Source: Lactiplantibacillus plantarum EGD-AQ4 (GTDB lineage Bacteria; Bacillota; Bacilli; Lactobacillales; Lactobacillaceae). Taken from it: 64,000 nucleotides of DNA. Below are positions 30,985 to 39,920 of this stretch, in pieces. The notes under the pieces were generated by a model, which did no database searches, was not told where the DNA came from, and saw only the letters and a list, made by a program, of their open reading frames with translations. The translations under genes and the position numbers were made by a program. The stretch lies in assembly GCF_000463075.2 (NCBI RefSeq), contig NZ_AVAQ01000034.1, forward strand, positions 145,923 to 209,922, given 5' to 3'. Position 1 is the first letter of the stretch, and every line of letters starts with the position of its first letter.

Positions 30985-31023
30985 AAAAAATGCGCCTAAC
31001 TCCAACTGCGAGTTAAGCACATT
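30985..31023 (-). terminator. Intrinsic terminator after the lysine permease
   Basis: Minus-strand AATGTGCTTAACTC pairs with GAGTTAGGCGCATT (with a G-U pair and a mismatch) and is followed by six T. Confidence 0.9.
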
Positions 31024-31034
31024 CTTAATACGAG

Positions 31035-32486
31035 CTAATCTTTACCATGATGATGGCGAGTTAAGTCAACCTTATCCAACGGAATCATCTTCGTATGATG
31101 ACGAATCTTGTAGTAGACATATAACACAATAAATAATGGGATACTCATATAAGTGACCCCGATGGCTTGCCAATCCCACGTTGCGAAGGAATGCAAGTCT
31201 TGGCCAATAATGACGACCAAACACAGGATAAATGCGAACCACGGACCAAATGGGAACCACTTCGCATGGTAGCGCAACTCACTGAGTTGATGTCCCTGTT
31301 TGACAAACGCCCGCCGGAACCGCAAATGCGAGATGGCGATGCCTAGCCAGGCAATGAAGCCGGTCAACCCACTGGCAGATACCAAGAAGATGTAGATTCG
31401 TTGACCGAACAAGCTCGACAAGAACGTCAACAGGCCAATAACCGTGGTGCCTAATAAGGCCATGATGGGAATCCCACGTCGGTTGACCCGCCCAAACGTC
31501 TTCGGTGCGTAGCCTTGCAATGACAAGGAGTACAGCATCCGTGTCGACGCATACATCCCTGAATTAGCCGCCGACAAGACGGAGGTCAAAATGACCGCGT
31601 TCATCACGCTGGCCGCCGCTGCCAACCCGGCCCGTTTGAAGACCAAGGTAAATGGACTGATGGCAATGTCACTGGCTGATGAACCCAGCAAATCCTTAGA
31701 CGTATAAGGAATAATGGCCGCAATCACAAAGATGGCCAAAATGTAGAACAATAAAATTCGCCAGAAAACTTGTTTGATGGCCTTTGGAATACTCTTCTCC
31801 GGCGTTGCAGATTCGCCCGCAGTAATCCCAATCAATTCGGTCCCCTGGAATGAAAAACCAGCGACAACGAATACGCTGAGGATCGTTGGAATCCCGCCAA
31901 CAAATGGGGCCTTTTTATACGAGAAGTTGCTGAGGCCCGTCGCGTGACCACCCATGATGCCGACAATCGTCAACACCCCGATGACCAAGAAGATGAGGAC
32001 CGTCACAACTTTGATCAGTGACAGCCAGTATTCCGTCTCGCCAAACGACCGTACCGACAAGGCATTGATCGTAAAAATCAAGACTAAGGCAATCAGACTA
32101 AAGACCCAGCCAGGAACGGTCGGCAACCAGAATTGCATGACGATTGCCGCCGTACTAATATCGACCGCCAGCGTAATCGCCCAGTTGAACCAATAGTTCC
32201 AGCCCATCGCAAAGCCTAACGCTGGGTCGACAAACTTAGTCGCGTACGTTGAGAATGACCCGGAGACCGGCAAGTACGTCGCCATCTCACCCAGACTCGT
32301 CATTAAAAAGTAAACCATGATACCGATGCCGACGTACGCCAGTAGCGCGCCGCCTGGTCCGGCCGTTGAAATCGCAGAACCGGACGCCACGAACAGGCCG
32401 GTTCCGATACTGCCACCTAGTGCAATCATGGATAAGTGCCGGGTCTTTAGGGACCGGTGCACATCCTGATGTTGTTCTTCTGCCAT
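31035..32486 (-). CDS. lysP: Lysine permease (amino acid-polyamine-organocation family)
   Basis: The 484-aa product is a 12-helix APC-family transporter. The N-terminal signature HLSMIALGGSIGTGLFVASG lies at about residues 16-35 and the GTELIGITAGE motif near 230. The frame extends 14 codons upstream, but the ATG at 32484-32486 has GGAGG 7 nt before it. Sequence alone would allow several cationic or neutral amino acids; the lysine riboswitch upstream makes lysine the likely substrate. A strong terminator follows the gene, so it is a single-gene transcript. Confidence 0.88.
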   Translation of the reverse strand: MAEEQHQDVHRSLKTRHLSMIALGGSIGTGLFVASGSAISTAGPGGALLAYVGIGIMVYFLMTSLGEMATYLPVSGSFSTYATKFVDPALGFAMGWNYWFNWAITLAVDISTAAIVMQFWLPTVPGWVFSLIALVLIFTINALSVRSFGETEYWLSLIKVVTVLIFLVIGVLTIVGIMGGHATGLSNFSYKKAPFVGGIPTILSVFVVAGFSFQGTELIGITAGESATPEKSIPKAIKQVFWRILLFYILAIFVIAAIIPYTSKDLLGSSASDIAISPFTLVFKRAGLAAAASVMNAVILTSVLSAANSGMYASTRMLYSLSLQGYAPKTFGRVNRRGIPIMALLGTTVIGLLTFLSSLFGQRIYIFLVSASGLTGFIAWLGIAISHLRFRRAFVKQGHQLSELRYHAKWFPFGPWFAFILCLVVIIGQDLHSFATWDWQAIGVTYMSIPLFIVLYVYYKIRHHTKMIPLDKVDLTRHHHGKD

Positions 32487-32556
32487 TGCAGAACCTCCAA
32501 AAATCGATTTATATCTAAAAGTGTTCACACCGATTCAGGTTTAGCACAACCAAAAT

Positions 32557-32598
32557 AAAAAGCCTTCTTGCAACGCGAAAACGTGCGCAAAAAGACTT
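32557..32598 (-). terminator. Expression-platform terminator of the lysine riboswitch
   Basis: Minus-strand AAGTCTTTTTGCGCACG pairs with CGCGTTGCAAGAAGGCTT around TTTT and is followed by TTTATTTT. It stands between the aptamer and the permease start, where lysine binding would favour termination. Confidence 0.85.
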
Positions 32599-32624
32599 TA
32601 ATCAGATTGATTGACATAATTGCT

Positions 32625-32816
32625 GATTTCATCGTCGATAGCGCCCCGCAACTATTCTAGCTGCGACAGTCCTTGATTTATTCAACCAAGGCCCAACGGA
32701 TGAATCGGTCATAGATCCATCTATTTCGGCGGTTGCCCCGTTCGCTGACCTTCACTAGTGATGACCCACTTCTAGTCAGTTACTATTGTTAACCGCGTCC
32801 TCTTCTTTCGATATAC
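32625..32816 (-). promoter_or_regulatory. Lysine riboswitch (L box)
   Basis: On the minus strand the leader shows the ordered hallmarks of the lysine aptamer: AGAGGACGCGG at the 5' end, AGTA, a central CGCCGAA, TTGAATAAATCAAGG followed by the diagnostic CTGTCGC, and GGGGCGCTATC closing the long P1. Spacing matches the Bacillus subtilis lysC element. It controls the downstream permease through the terminator at 32557-32598. Confidence 0.93.
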
Positions 32817-32822
32817 TCAACC

Positions 32823-32851
32823 ATTATATCCGACCAGTCCTCGTTTGACAA
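32823..32851 (-). promoter_or_regulatory. Promoter of the riboswitch-permease transcript
   Basis: Minus-strand TTGTCA (32846-32851), 17 nt, TATAAT (32823-32828). It lies in the 50 nt between the acetolactate synthase stop and the aptamer. Confidence 0.8.
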
Positions 32852-32870
32852 CCGGTCTTAATCGTTAATT

Positions 32871-34553
32871 TTAATAAAATTGATCTGGCAACATCGTTTG
32901 ACCTAAAGCCTTGTTGTCAGAGTAGTCGATTGGAATGTCCACAACGACTGGACCATCCGTAGCAAAGGCCTGATCAAGCACCTTTTCTAGGTCAGCTGGT
33001 TGGTTGACCCGCAAACCGGTGGCACCAAAACTTTCAGCATACTTGACAAAGTCGACTGGACCAAAGTGTACGGCGGCATCTTCACCGTACTTCATCTCTT
33101 CTTGGAACTTCACCATATCGTAGGTCCCATCGTTCCAAATCAAGTGGACGATGTTTTGCTTCAAGCGCACGGCCGTCTCGAGTTCCTGAGCGGAGAATAA
33201 GAACCCACCATCACCTGAGACCGAAACGATTTGCGTGTTTGGTCGAACTAATGCGGCAGCAATCGCCCATGGCAACGCGACACCCAAAGTCTGCATCCCG
33301 TTACTGAACAGTAAGTGGCGTGGTTCATAACTCCGGAAATGCCGTGCCATCCAGATGTAGTGACTCCCGACATCGACGGTGACCGTCATGTCATCACTGA
33401 CCCGTTGTTGTAAAGCTGCAATGACCGATAGCGGATGATTTAACTTGGACTGTTTGTCAATGTTCGGCACAAAGTCCCGCGTTTGCAGGCGTTCTTGTAA
33501 TTCGCTCAGATATGATTGGGCATCATCACTGATGTTATACCCCTTCATGTATGGTAACAAGAAGTCCAAGGTTTGCGCGATGTCCCCAATCAATTCCGTC
33601 TCTGGTTGGAAGTTATGGTCAAGTTCTGCACGCATGGCATCAATCACCACGATGCGGGCCTTACCTTCTGCATTCCAGTTACGTGGTTCGTATTCGATTG
33701 GATCGTAACCCACCGCAATGACCAAGTCAGACTTCTTTAACAACATGTCCCCTGGTTGGTTCCGGAATAACCCGACCCGACCAAAGAAATGGTTGGCTTC
33801 CAAATCACGCGAAATCACACCGGCTGCTTGGAACGTTTCAACAACTGGTAAGTTGGCCGCCGTCACGAGGTTGCGAATCGCCTTAGTGACTTCTGGTGAG
33901 GAAGCACGCATCCCCACTAATAAGACGGGTAACTTAGCTGCCTTGATCTTTTGCGCTAATAACGTGGCTTCCACTGGACTAGCTGGTCCTAATTTTGGTG
34001 CTTGGATCGGTGTGATCACTGGTGTGCGAACGATTGAGTCCGTCACGTCTTGTGGCACACTGACGAAGCTAGCACCCTGCTTAGCCGCCGTGGCTTCCTG
34101 ATAGGCATTCGCTAACACTTCAGAAATATTTTCAGGTTCTTGGACTTCAGCACTGTACTTCGTAATTGGTTTGAACAACGCCGCGTTATTCATACTTTGG
34201 TGGGTCAAACGTAACAAGTCGGCCCGTTGAACTTGCCCAGAAATCGCGAGCACTGGGTCCCCTTCAGCAGTGGCGGTCACTAAACCCGTCGCTAAATTAC
34301 TAGCACCGGGACCAGAAGTCGTCATAACAACTCCCGGTTTACCGGTGATCCGGCCAATCCCAGCCGCAATAAAAGCCGCGTTTTGTTCGTGGCGCGTCAC
34401 GATCAGTCGCGGACTCTTAGGGTTAACGGGATGTTCTAAGCGTTCAAACACCCGGTCGATCTTGGCACCGGGAATCCCAAATACATACTTAACATCGTGG
34501 TTTACAAGGCTATCGACGATTGCGTCGGCCCCATAGTACTTTTTATCAGCCAT
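32871..34553 (-). CDS. alsS: Acetolactate synthase, catabolic (pyruvate to 2-acetolactate)
   Basis: This thiamine diphosphate enzyme condenses two pyruvates to acetolactate, the first step to acetoin and diacetyl, and helps relieve acid stress. The 560-aa product has the catalytic glutamate in RHEQNAAF (Glu56), and the TPP/Mg motif starting [14 protein letters not shown] with the closing WND about 25 residues on. Length and lack of a regulatory subunit gene fit the catabolic AlsS rather than anabolic IlvB. An alsD decarboxylase gene is not adjacent. The Rrf2-type regulator is the next gene upstream. Confidence 0.92.
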   Translation of the reverse strand: MADKKYYGADAIVDSLVNHDVKYVFGIPGAKIDRVFERLEHPVNPKSPRLIVTRHEQNAAFIAAGIGRITGKPGVVMTTSGPGASNLATGLVTATAEGDPVLAISGQVQRADLLRLTHQSMNNAALFKPITKYSAEVQEPENISEVLANAYQEATAAKQGASFVSVPQDVTDSIVRTPVITPIQAPKLGPASPVEATLLAQKIKAAKLPVLLVGMRASSPEVTKAIRNLVTAANLPVVETFQAAGVISRDLEANHFFGRVGLFRNQPGDMLLKKSDLVIAVGYDPIEYEPRNWNAEGKARIVVIDAMRAELDHNFQPETELIGDIAQTLDFLLPYMKGYNISDDAQSYLSELQERLQTRDFVPNIDKQSKLNHPLSVIAALQQRVSDDMTVTVDVGSHYIWMARHFRSYEPRHLLFSNGMQTLGVALPWAIAAALVRPNTQIVSVSGDGGFLFSAQELETAVRLKQNIVHLIWNDGTYDMVKFQEEMKYGEDAAVHFGPVDFVKYAESFGATGLRVNQPADLEKVLDQAFATDGPVVVDIPIDYSDNKALGQTMLPDQFY

Positions 34554-34738
34554 GTTGATCTCCTCTATCTTGTGAAATTCATTGTTAGAATACCATAATT
34601 AATGCCTTAATAACAGCAATTTCCGCCTTGTGAAATAAAGTATATCTGATTGAAAATCAAATCCAAATACTAAAAGCGCGTCAACATTGATTTACCGAGG
34701 GAAACCGCTCTCAAAATTTCTTAAGTTTGTAGGATGGC

Positions 34739-35263
34739 TCACTTGTTCGTTCGCATCCGCGCCAACAATCCGTTTAATTGCGCCATTTTGTCATCAGAAT
34801 AGTTGGTCCAATCTAGGACCGGAATCTGCTGGACGGCTAACAATTCCTTGATAAGCGTGGCGAGTTTTTGCTGGGCCAAAAAGTTCAGCCACAGCTGGTC
34901 AGCCTGCGAAAAGATCCGATTAACGACCTTGGTCCCTTCATGGGCAACGGGTTCCACGTCCTTGAAGACTTGGTCAAAATAGCCATAGTTCGGAAAGGTC
35001 TGCAACGTTCCTTCAATGGCCGCGACCACGTCAGTAATTGAAATATCTTCAGCCGGTCGCGCCAAGTGGACGCCCCCGTTATTGCCACTAGTGGAGGTCA
35101 CCAGTCCAGCCACGACCAATTTACGAATGATTTTGCGGATATACGACGCGGAACCACCAATCCGTTCGTGGAGCACATCCGCCGTTAACGGAATTTCCGG
35201 CTGCTGTGTCGCTAGTAGTACGAGCACACAAGCCGCCTGTTCAAATGATTTTGCGAGTTGCAT
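34739..35263 (-). CDS. Rrf2 family transcriptional regulator
   Basis: The 174-aa product has the Rrf2 winged-helix layout: SFEQAACVLVLLATQ at the N-terminus, the recognition-helix segment SASYIRKIIRKLVVAGLVTS (about 33-52) and GVHLARPAEDISITDVVAAIEG. It lacks the three-cysteine cluster seen in IscR or NsrR, so an iron-sulfur cofactor is unlikely. It lies upstream of and in the same direction as alsS, 186 nt away, and may regulate it, but that is only proximity. The next gene, an acetyltransferase, ends 12 nt before its start, so those two are probably one transcript. Confidence 0.85.
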   Translation of the reverse strand: MQLAKSFEQAACVLVLLATQQPEIPLTADVLHERIGGSASYIRKIIRKLVVAGLVTSTSGNNGGVHLARPAEDISITDVVAAIEGTLQTFPNYGYFDQVFKDVEPVAHEGTKVVNRIFSQADQLWLNFLAQQKLATLIKELLAVQQIPVLDWTNYSDDKMAQLNGLLARMRTNK

Positions 35264-35274
35264 CTACCCATCTC

Positions 35275-35820
35275 CTAAACGTTTAATGCGACACAGTCAT
35301 AAAATAATTCAGTCTGTCCGGGGCCAAATGGCGCGTACTCCGGATGCCGGACCGAATCATATTGGCGAAAGTTCGCATGCAACAGAATTTGTTTGGATGC
35401 CAGATTGTTGGCTAAACAACTGGCTGTAATCCGTCGCAACTGTAGCGTTTCAAAGCCATATTTCAAAATGCGTGCCACCGCAGCGGTCATGATGCCCCGC
35501 TGCCAATACTGTGCGTTTAGCATGTAGCCTAGATCCATTTCCTTAGCGGCCGGCTCACCGGTATTGGTCATCCGTTCGTACAGACCAACACTACCAATCA
35601 CGTGCTTGCTTGCATCTAGTTCAATCGCAAAGATCTGTGAGAGCTTTGCTTGTTGCTTTAACAAAAATTCGGCCTCCGTTAGACTGTGTGCCGGTGTAAA
35701 GCCCGCCGACGCCGCAATCCGTGGGTCACGAACTAACTCATAGTAATCCGCGGTATCCGCTAACGTAAATGGTCGTAGCGTGAGTGCTTCGCCTCGTGCC
35801 GTAACCGTAACCATGCCCAT
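35275..35820 (-). CDS. GNAT family N-acetyltransferase (RimJ/RimL-like)
   Basis: The 181-aa product has the GNAT fold typical of ribosomal-protein N-acetyltransferases: LTLRPFTLADTADYYELV near the N-terminus, YMLNAQYWQRGIMTAAVA (about 102-119) as the acetyl-CoA binding loop, and RRITASCLANNLAS near 138. An AGGTGG lies 8 nt before the ATG. The true acceptor is unknown; many such genes act on small molecules or protein N-termini. It shares an apparent operon with the Rrf2 regulator downstream. Confidence 0.82.
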   Translation of the reverse strand: MGMVTVTARGEALTLRPFTLADTADYYELVRDPRIAASAGFTPAHSLTEAEFLLKQQAKLSQIFAIELDASKHVIGSVGLYERMTNTGEPAAKEMDLGYMLNAQYWQRGIMTAAVARILKYGFETLQLRRITASCLANNLASKQILLHANFRQYDSVRHPEYAPFGPGQTELFYDCVALNV

Positions 35821-35882
35821 ATCTGTTCCACCTGACTTGCGTTATAATAGTTATGTTAACCATATCAAATTGAGGTGATTGC

Positions 35883-36677
35883 ATGCAAGTTATAACACAA
35901 AAATTAACACCAAGCGCGCAATTGACCGGTTTTTTGCATCAACCGGATGCTAACGCGCACCAAACGACCCTACCGGCAGTCATTATTGTTCCAGGTGGGT
36001 CTTACACGCACATTCCAACAGCCCAAGCTGAAAGTCTCGCGATGGCGTTTGCGGGTCACGGCTATCAAGCTTTCTACCTAGAATATACGTTACTTGGTGA
36101 CCAACAACCTTTAGAATTAGCCCCCGTTCTCGACTTAGGACGTGCGGTGGCCTTACTACGCAGCCACGCCGAAGAATGGCAGATCGACCCTGACCAAATC
36201 ACACCAGCCGGGTTTAGTGTCGGTGGCCACATTGTCGCACTCTACAATGATTATTGGCGGACTGAGGTGGCGACGACTCTCGATGCTGAACCAGCCACGC
36301 TGAAACCCAAGTCCGTGATCTTAGGCTATCCCGTAATTAGCCCCAAGCTCGGATTTCCTAAGGATGACGCCACGCTTGCGACTTGGACGGCCACTCCAGA
36401 CGTGCTAGCAGCAGACCAACACGTTACGGCCGACAATCAGCCGACCTTCATTTGGGTGACAGCCGACGATCCAATCGTGCCTGCCGCCAATTCATTGGCT
36501 TACACGACGGCCTTAGCGACTGCCAAAATTCCATACGAACTACACGTCTTCAAGCACGGTCCCCACGGTTTGGCACTCGCAAATTCCCAAACTGCTTGGA
36601 AGCCAGATGCGGATCAGCCGCACGTGGCTCACTGGTTGACGTTAGCTCTCGAGTGGTTGGCGGATAATCGTCGTTAG
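35883..36677 (+). CDS. Alpha/beta hydrolase, BD-FAE/esterase-like
   Basis: The 264-aa product is a cytosolic alpha/beta hydrolase of the esterase/lipase group. An oxyanion-loop like PGGSYTH lies near residue 39, the nucleophile elbow GFSVGGH at about 112-118 (Ser114), and the catalytic His in KHGPHGLAL near 224, with the acid in TADDPIVP near 197. It resembles proteins annotated as xylan or acetyl esterases, but the substrate is not known. GAGGTG precedes the ATG. The gene is monocistronic, with a strong terminator after it. Confidence 0.85.
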   Translation: MQVITQKLTPSAQLTGFLHQPDANAHQTTLPAVIIVPGGSYTHIPTAQAESLAMAFAGHGYQAFYLEYTLLGDQQPLELAPVLDLGRAVALLRSHAEEWQIDPDQITPAGFSVGGHIVALYNDYWRTEVATTLDAEPATLKPKSVILGYPVISPKLGFPKDDATLATWTATPDVLAADQHVTADNQPTFIWVTADDPIVPAANSLAYTTALATAKIPYELHVFKHGPHGLALANSQTAWKPDADQPHVAHWLTLALEWLADNRR

Positions 36678-36720
36678 TCACACGGCCAGTTGTGCCTCAT
36701 TTTAACGACAATTCAAAAAT

Positions 36721-36781
36721 AAAAAAACGTTTGTCCAGATTTCAACTCGATTACACAGTTGAAACGGACAAACGTTTTTTA
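36721..36781. terminator. Strong bidirectional terminator
   Basis: AAAAACGTTTGTCC...TTTCAACT pairs with AGTTGAAA...GGACAAACGTTTTTT in a stem of more than 20 bp with one mismatch, flanked by A and T tracts. It separates the convergent alpha/beta hydrolase and PAP2 genes. Confidence 0.92.
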
Positions 36782-36849
36782 GTTAATTAACGTAACGATT
36801 TCGATTGACGGCTACTAACAAATCAAAAAATTAAATTCGTTAACATACC

Positions 36850-37530
36850 TTATAAATAGGAGCGATAAAACAACGGCCATTTAAGCAAGCCAGGCGCCCA
36901 AAAGACGTAAAACCATTGCATCACCTGGCTCCAGCTCCATGCTAACAAGACGGCACCCAAGGTATCGGTCGGGTAATGGGCGTTGAGATAGATCCGCGAG
37001 AAGATGACCAGTAACAGCCACACCACACTGCCCCATTTTACAATCATCGCAGCTCGATAGCTCGGTAATTCCGGTACAATCAGCATGATGATGACACTCA
37101 CGAGAACAAATGTGCCAAGCACGTGCCCACTCGGAAAACTATAGCCGGTATCTTGGGCCAGATGACTGATAGGCCGATCACGACCAACCAGGTGCTTAAT
37201 GATAAATCCGAGAATCATTGCGCCCGCCATGTAGGCCAACGCCCAGAACGCCTGAATTTTGTACTTAAACCCATACATTAGAAAGGCCAAAATCAGTATC
37301 CACAGCACATCCATTCCCGGCGAAGCCAACCAAGCAATCAGCTTGTAAAACACCGTCCAGATCCCGCTATTGCTAATTTGGACGAGCGACGTCAGGGCCA
37401 CATCTAATAAATCAATTCCAATCGCGCCGTCACTAATAAAATAGCTGAGATAGGCAAATAGAATTACCCCAATGACAAACTTGACCGGCCGACTACGCGA
37501 CTTATCGATCATCAAAACAAGAACCCCCAT
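36850..37530 (-). CDS. PAP2-family membrane phosphatase
   Basis: Integral membrane lipid phosphatase, probably acting on undecaprenyl pyrophosphate or a phospholipid at the outer face. The 226-aa product has six predicted helices and the three PAP2 motifs: KHLVGRDRP near 133, SFPSGHVLG near 151 and SRIYLNAHYPTDTLGA near 197. The start could instead be the ATG at 37510-37512, which has a G-rich site upstream; the longer frame begins MGVLVLM. Role in the wall-lipid cycle or phospholipid turnover cannot be separated. Confidence 0.86.
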   Translation of the reverse strand: MGVLVLMIDKSRSRPVKFVIGVILFAYLSYFISDGAIGIDLLDVALTSLVQISNSGIWTVFYKLIAWLASPGMDVLWILILAFLMYGFKYKIQAFWALAYMAGAMILGFIIKHLVGRDRPISHLAQDTGYSFPSGHVLGTFVLVSVIIMLIVPELPSYRAAMIVKWGSVVWLLLVIFSRIYLNAHYPTDTLGAVLLAWSWSQVMQWFYVFWAPGLLKWPLFYRSYL

Positions 37531-37774
37531 TTAATATATAAATTACCAAAATTATACCATAGTCTATTAATCGACTGAACGAATCCTTAATATCCACGGC
37601 CGAACCTTAAAAAAAAAGAAAGAAGTCGCAATTTCATCACGCTTTATTAACAAAAAGGTTATGATTAATTTGATAAATCATCGGTCAAAATCCCAATTCT
37701 TATGCAGATTCGGTATCCGGCCGGTGAAAAAAATGCTAAACTATGAATAACTATTACCATTGGAGGAAGAGTTC

Positions 37775-38812
37775 ATGGAAGACATGCCAAGTCGCTCAGA
37801 AATGCATCGTGACAAATCGCAGGGAAACAATTCACAGGGAAACGGCAAGGGGCCGAAGAAAAAGCACCCTGTTCGTAATACGATTTTAATCATTATTGCC
37901 GTCCTATTAGTCGGAACCGGCGCTTTTGCCGCACGGACCTACTTTAATGCCAAGAACGCTGCGAACACGGTGTTCAAAAGCAGTGGGATCAAGAAATCTC
38001 GTAATACCAGCGCCGTTTTGAATGGTAAAAAGCCTGTTTCGATTCTGTTACTCGGTACGGATACCGGGGCGCTTGGCCGGAACTATAAAGGTCGGACCGA
38101 TACGATTATCCTCGCAACCATTAACCCGAAGACCAAGACGACGACCTTGATGAGTTTGCCACGTGACTCCGAAGTTGCTGTTTCAGGATTTGAACAGGAC
38201 TTCCCTACTAAGTTAAACGCTGCTTACGCTTATGGTAGTGCCGGCACCACCATCAAGACGATTCAAAAATGGTTGAACGTACCGATTGACTACTACGCCC
38301 TGATCAACATGGGTGGAATGAAGAAAGTTATCAATGAAATCGGTGGCGTGGACATCACCCCAATTCGGACGTTCACTTACGAAGGCTACACCTTCACGAA
38401 GGGTCAAAAGGAACACATGAACGGGGCCAAAGCTTTAGCCTACTCACGGATGCGGTATGACGATCCGCTTGGTGACTACGGTCGTCAACAACGGCAACGG
38501 CAATTGATCACCGCCATTCTCGGTGAAAGTACCAGTGCTTCCAACTTGTTGAAACAAGACTTCCTCGATTCATTAGCTAAACAAACTCGGACTGACTTGA
38601 CCTTCAGCAACCTGACCAGCATCGTGACCAACTACCGGAGCGCCACGAAGAACATCGTTTCCGACCACGCTCAAGGAACTGGCAAGATGATCGACGGCCA
38701 ATCCTTCGAAGTTGTCTCACAATCTGAAAAGCAACGGGTCACCAACGTTCTGCGGAAATCACTTAACTTGAAAGCCGCTAAAACTGGTGAAAAATTCGCT
38801 AACCAAAACTAA
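37775..38812 (+). CDS. LytR-CpsA-Psr family cell-wall polymer ligase
   Basis: LCP enzymes transfer wall teichoic acid, capsule or other glycopolymers from undecaprenyl phosphate to peptidoglycan. The 345-aa product from the ATG at 37775 has a cytosolic charged N-terminus (about 1-30), one membrane helix (about 31-50), and the LCP domain with LLGTDTGALGRNYKGRTDTI near 95, LMSLPRDSEV and the conserved arginines LAYSRMRYDDPLGDYGRQQR near 228. GGAGGAA precedes this start; the frame opens five codons earlier. Terminated by a strong hairpin. Confidence 0.93.
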   Translation: MEDMPSRSEMHRDKSQGNNSQGNGKGPKKKHPVRNTILIIIAVLLVGTGAFAARTYFNAKNAANTVFKSSGIKKSRNTSAVLNGKKPVSILLLGTDTGALGRNYKGRTDTIILATINPKTKTTTLMSLPRDSEVAVSGFEQDFPTKLNAAYAYGSAGTTIKTIQKWLNVPIDYYALINMGGMKKVINEIGGVDITPIRTFTYEGYTFTKGQKEHMNGAKALAYSRMRYDDPLGDYGRQQRQRQLITAILGESTSASNLLKQDFLDSLAKQTRTDLTFSNLTSIVTNYRSATKNIVSDHAQGTGKMIDGQSFEVVSQSEKQRVTNVLRKSLNLKAAKTGEKFANQN

Positions 38813-38835
38813 TCACTTCAATACTGATTATTGAT

Positions 38836-38882
38836 TCAAAAAGCGCTACTCACATTTATTTAGAGATGTGAGTAGCGTTTTT
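38836..38882. terminator. Bidirectional terminator after the LCP gene
   Basis: AAAAAGCGCTACTCACAT pairs with ATGTGAGTAGCGTTTTTT, a near-perfect 17-bp stem with A and T tracts on both sides. Confidence 0.92.
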
Positions 38883-38956
38883 TATTGTCTGGATGGTGAT
38901 GTTTAAAGCCAACTCGTTGATGATCTAACAAGATCGCATACAGATTGGACTTGAAT

Positions 38957-39885
38957 CATGATAAAAACGTGCTGGTTGGTTTCCTGTTCGTCTGCCGATG
39001 CGCGTCTTAGTCCGACTTCCGGGGCCGGCTGACAATTGCTGGAACGTAAGCCGACGTCGATTTGAACTCACGCAGAAGACCGCTGCGCAATTTCAAATAC
39101 GAGTCTTATTCTAAGCCGGAAGAAGACCACTTCCGACTAAGAATAATTTGGCTACTGAGCATTGTCAGCCGGCCCCTCCAGTCGGGAAGCCGCTCGAATG
39201 GCAGATGAACGACCACCGAATTAGGTACAATTGGCCATCGAATATTAGGAGACTGGTCCTTCACGCAAGCTTAAAACCAGCATCGATGATCATTTATAGA
39301 GCTTGAAGACTTGTCTGATTTAAATGCTGATACGATGGTATCAAGATTATGCACTAATTTTAGAAACACTATCCTTGAAATCAGTGTGTAGAATTAGGTC
39401 TCGTTTGGTAGCTCAGACTTTGTTATTTTACGCGAGTAGAGAAAGTTCTGAAATATTCAGTGATACTGTTGACTCCTACGATCAGGACGTGAGGTTAGGA
39501 TAGCTTTTGCCCGAAACAAACCTTACAGTTCAATACCAAAATGACCGTTTGCTATGAATCAACGACTAATTCAACAAAAAGTTGAGTCCGCATATGTCTG
39601 CCTTTCGAATACCATCCCGGCTGGAAGGTATTCTGGGCAAGGCCCAGTGGTGAAATTTCACTTAGCAAGCGTTTTTGGCTTGGTTAGTGAAAGACCAGTA
39701 TTTAAGACGTGAGTTGTCGGCTTAAATCTGTGTCCACCACGTTCCGGCCATTGACCAGAATGCCTGGAAGCCGGACTAGGACGCAGCTACAACAGAAAGT
39801 TTACGCTAATTCGCACTGTTTCCAGCGGTCCACAGCTGGCCGCTTTTGAACTCAAGAACCAGCACGTTTTTATCATCTTTAATGC
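38957..39885. repeat. Large structured intergenic element, copy 2 (about 930 bp)
   Basis: A gene-free region between the convergent LCP and ThrE genes, bounded by a perfect 20-bp inverted repeat: ATGATAAAAACGTGCTGGTT at 38958-38977 and its complement at 39857-39876, with the shared end motif ATCATCTTTAATGC at 39872-39885. Block A is 38986-39210 with the perfect stem GGGGCCGGCTGACA / TGTCAGCCGGCCCC. Block B arms lie within 39616-39774, with inner stem TTTCACTTAGCAAGC / GCTTGGTTAGTGAAA. The connector from about 39260 to 39545 is unlike that of copy 1, except for the shared CAACGACTAATTCAAC at its end. Confidence 0.85.
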
Positions 39886-39920
39886 AGCATCGGATAATAG
39901 CCGCAGATACGCATACAGCG

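Noticed and set aside
24820..39885. The large elements as ROOL or GOLLD RNA, or as a group II intron
   Set aside because: No domain V hairpin, no reverse transcriptase, and the sequence does not resemble what I know of these large RNAs, though I could not run a model search.
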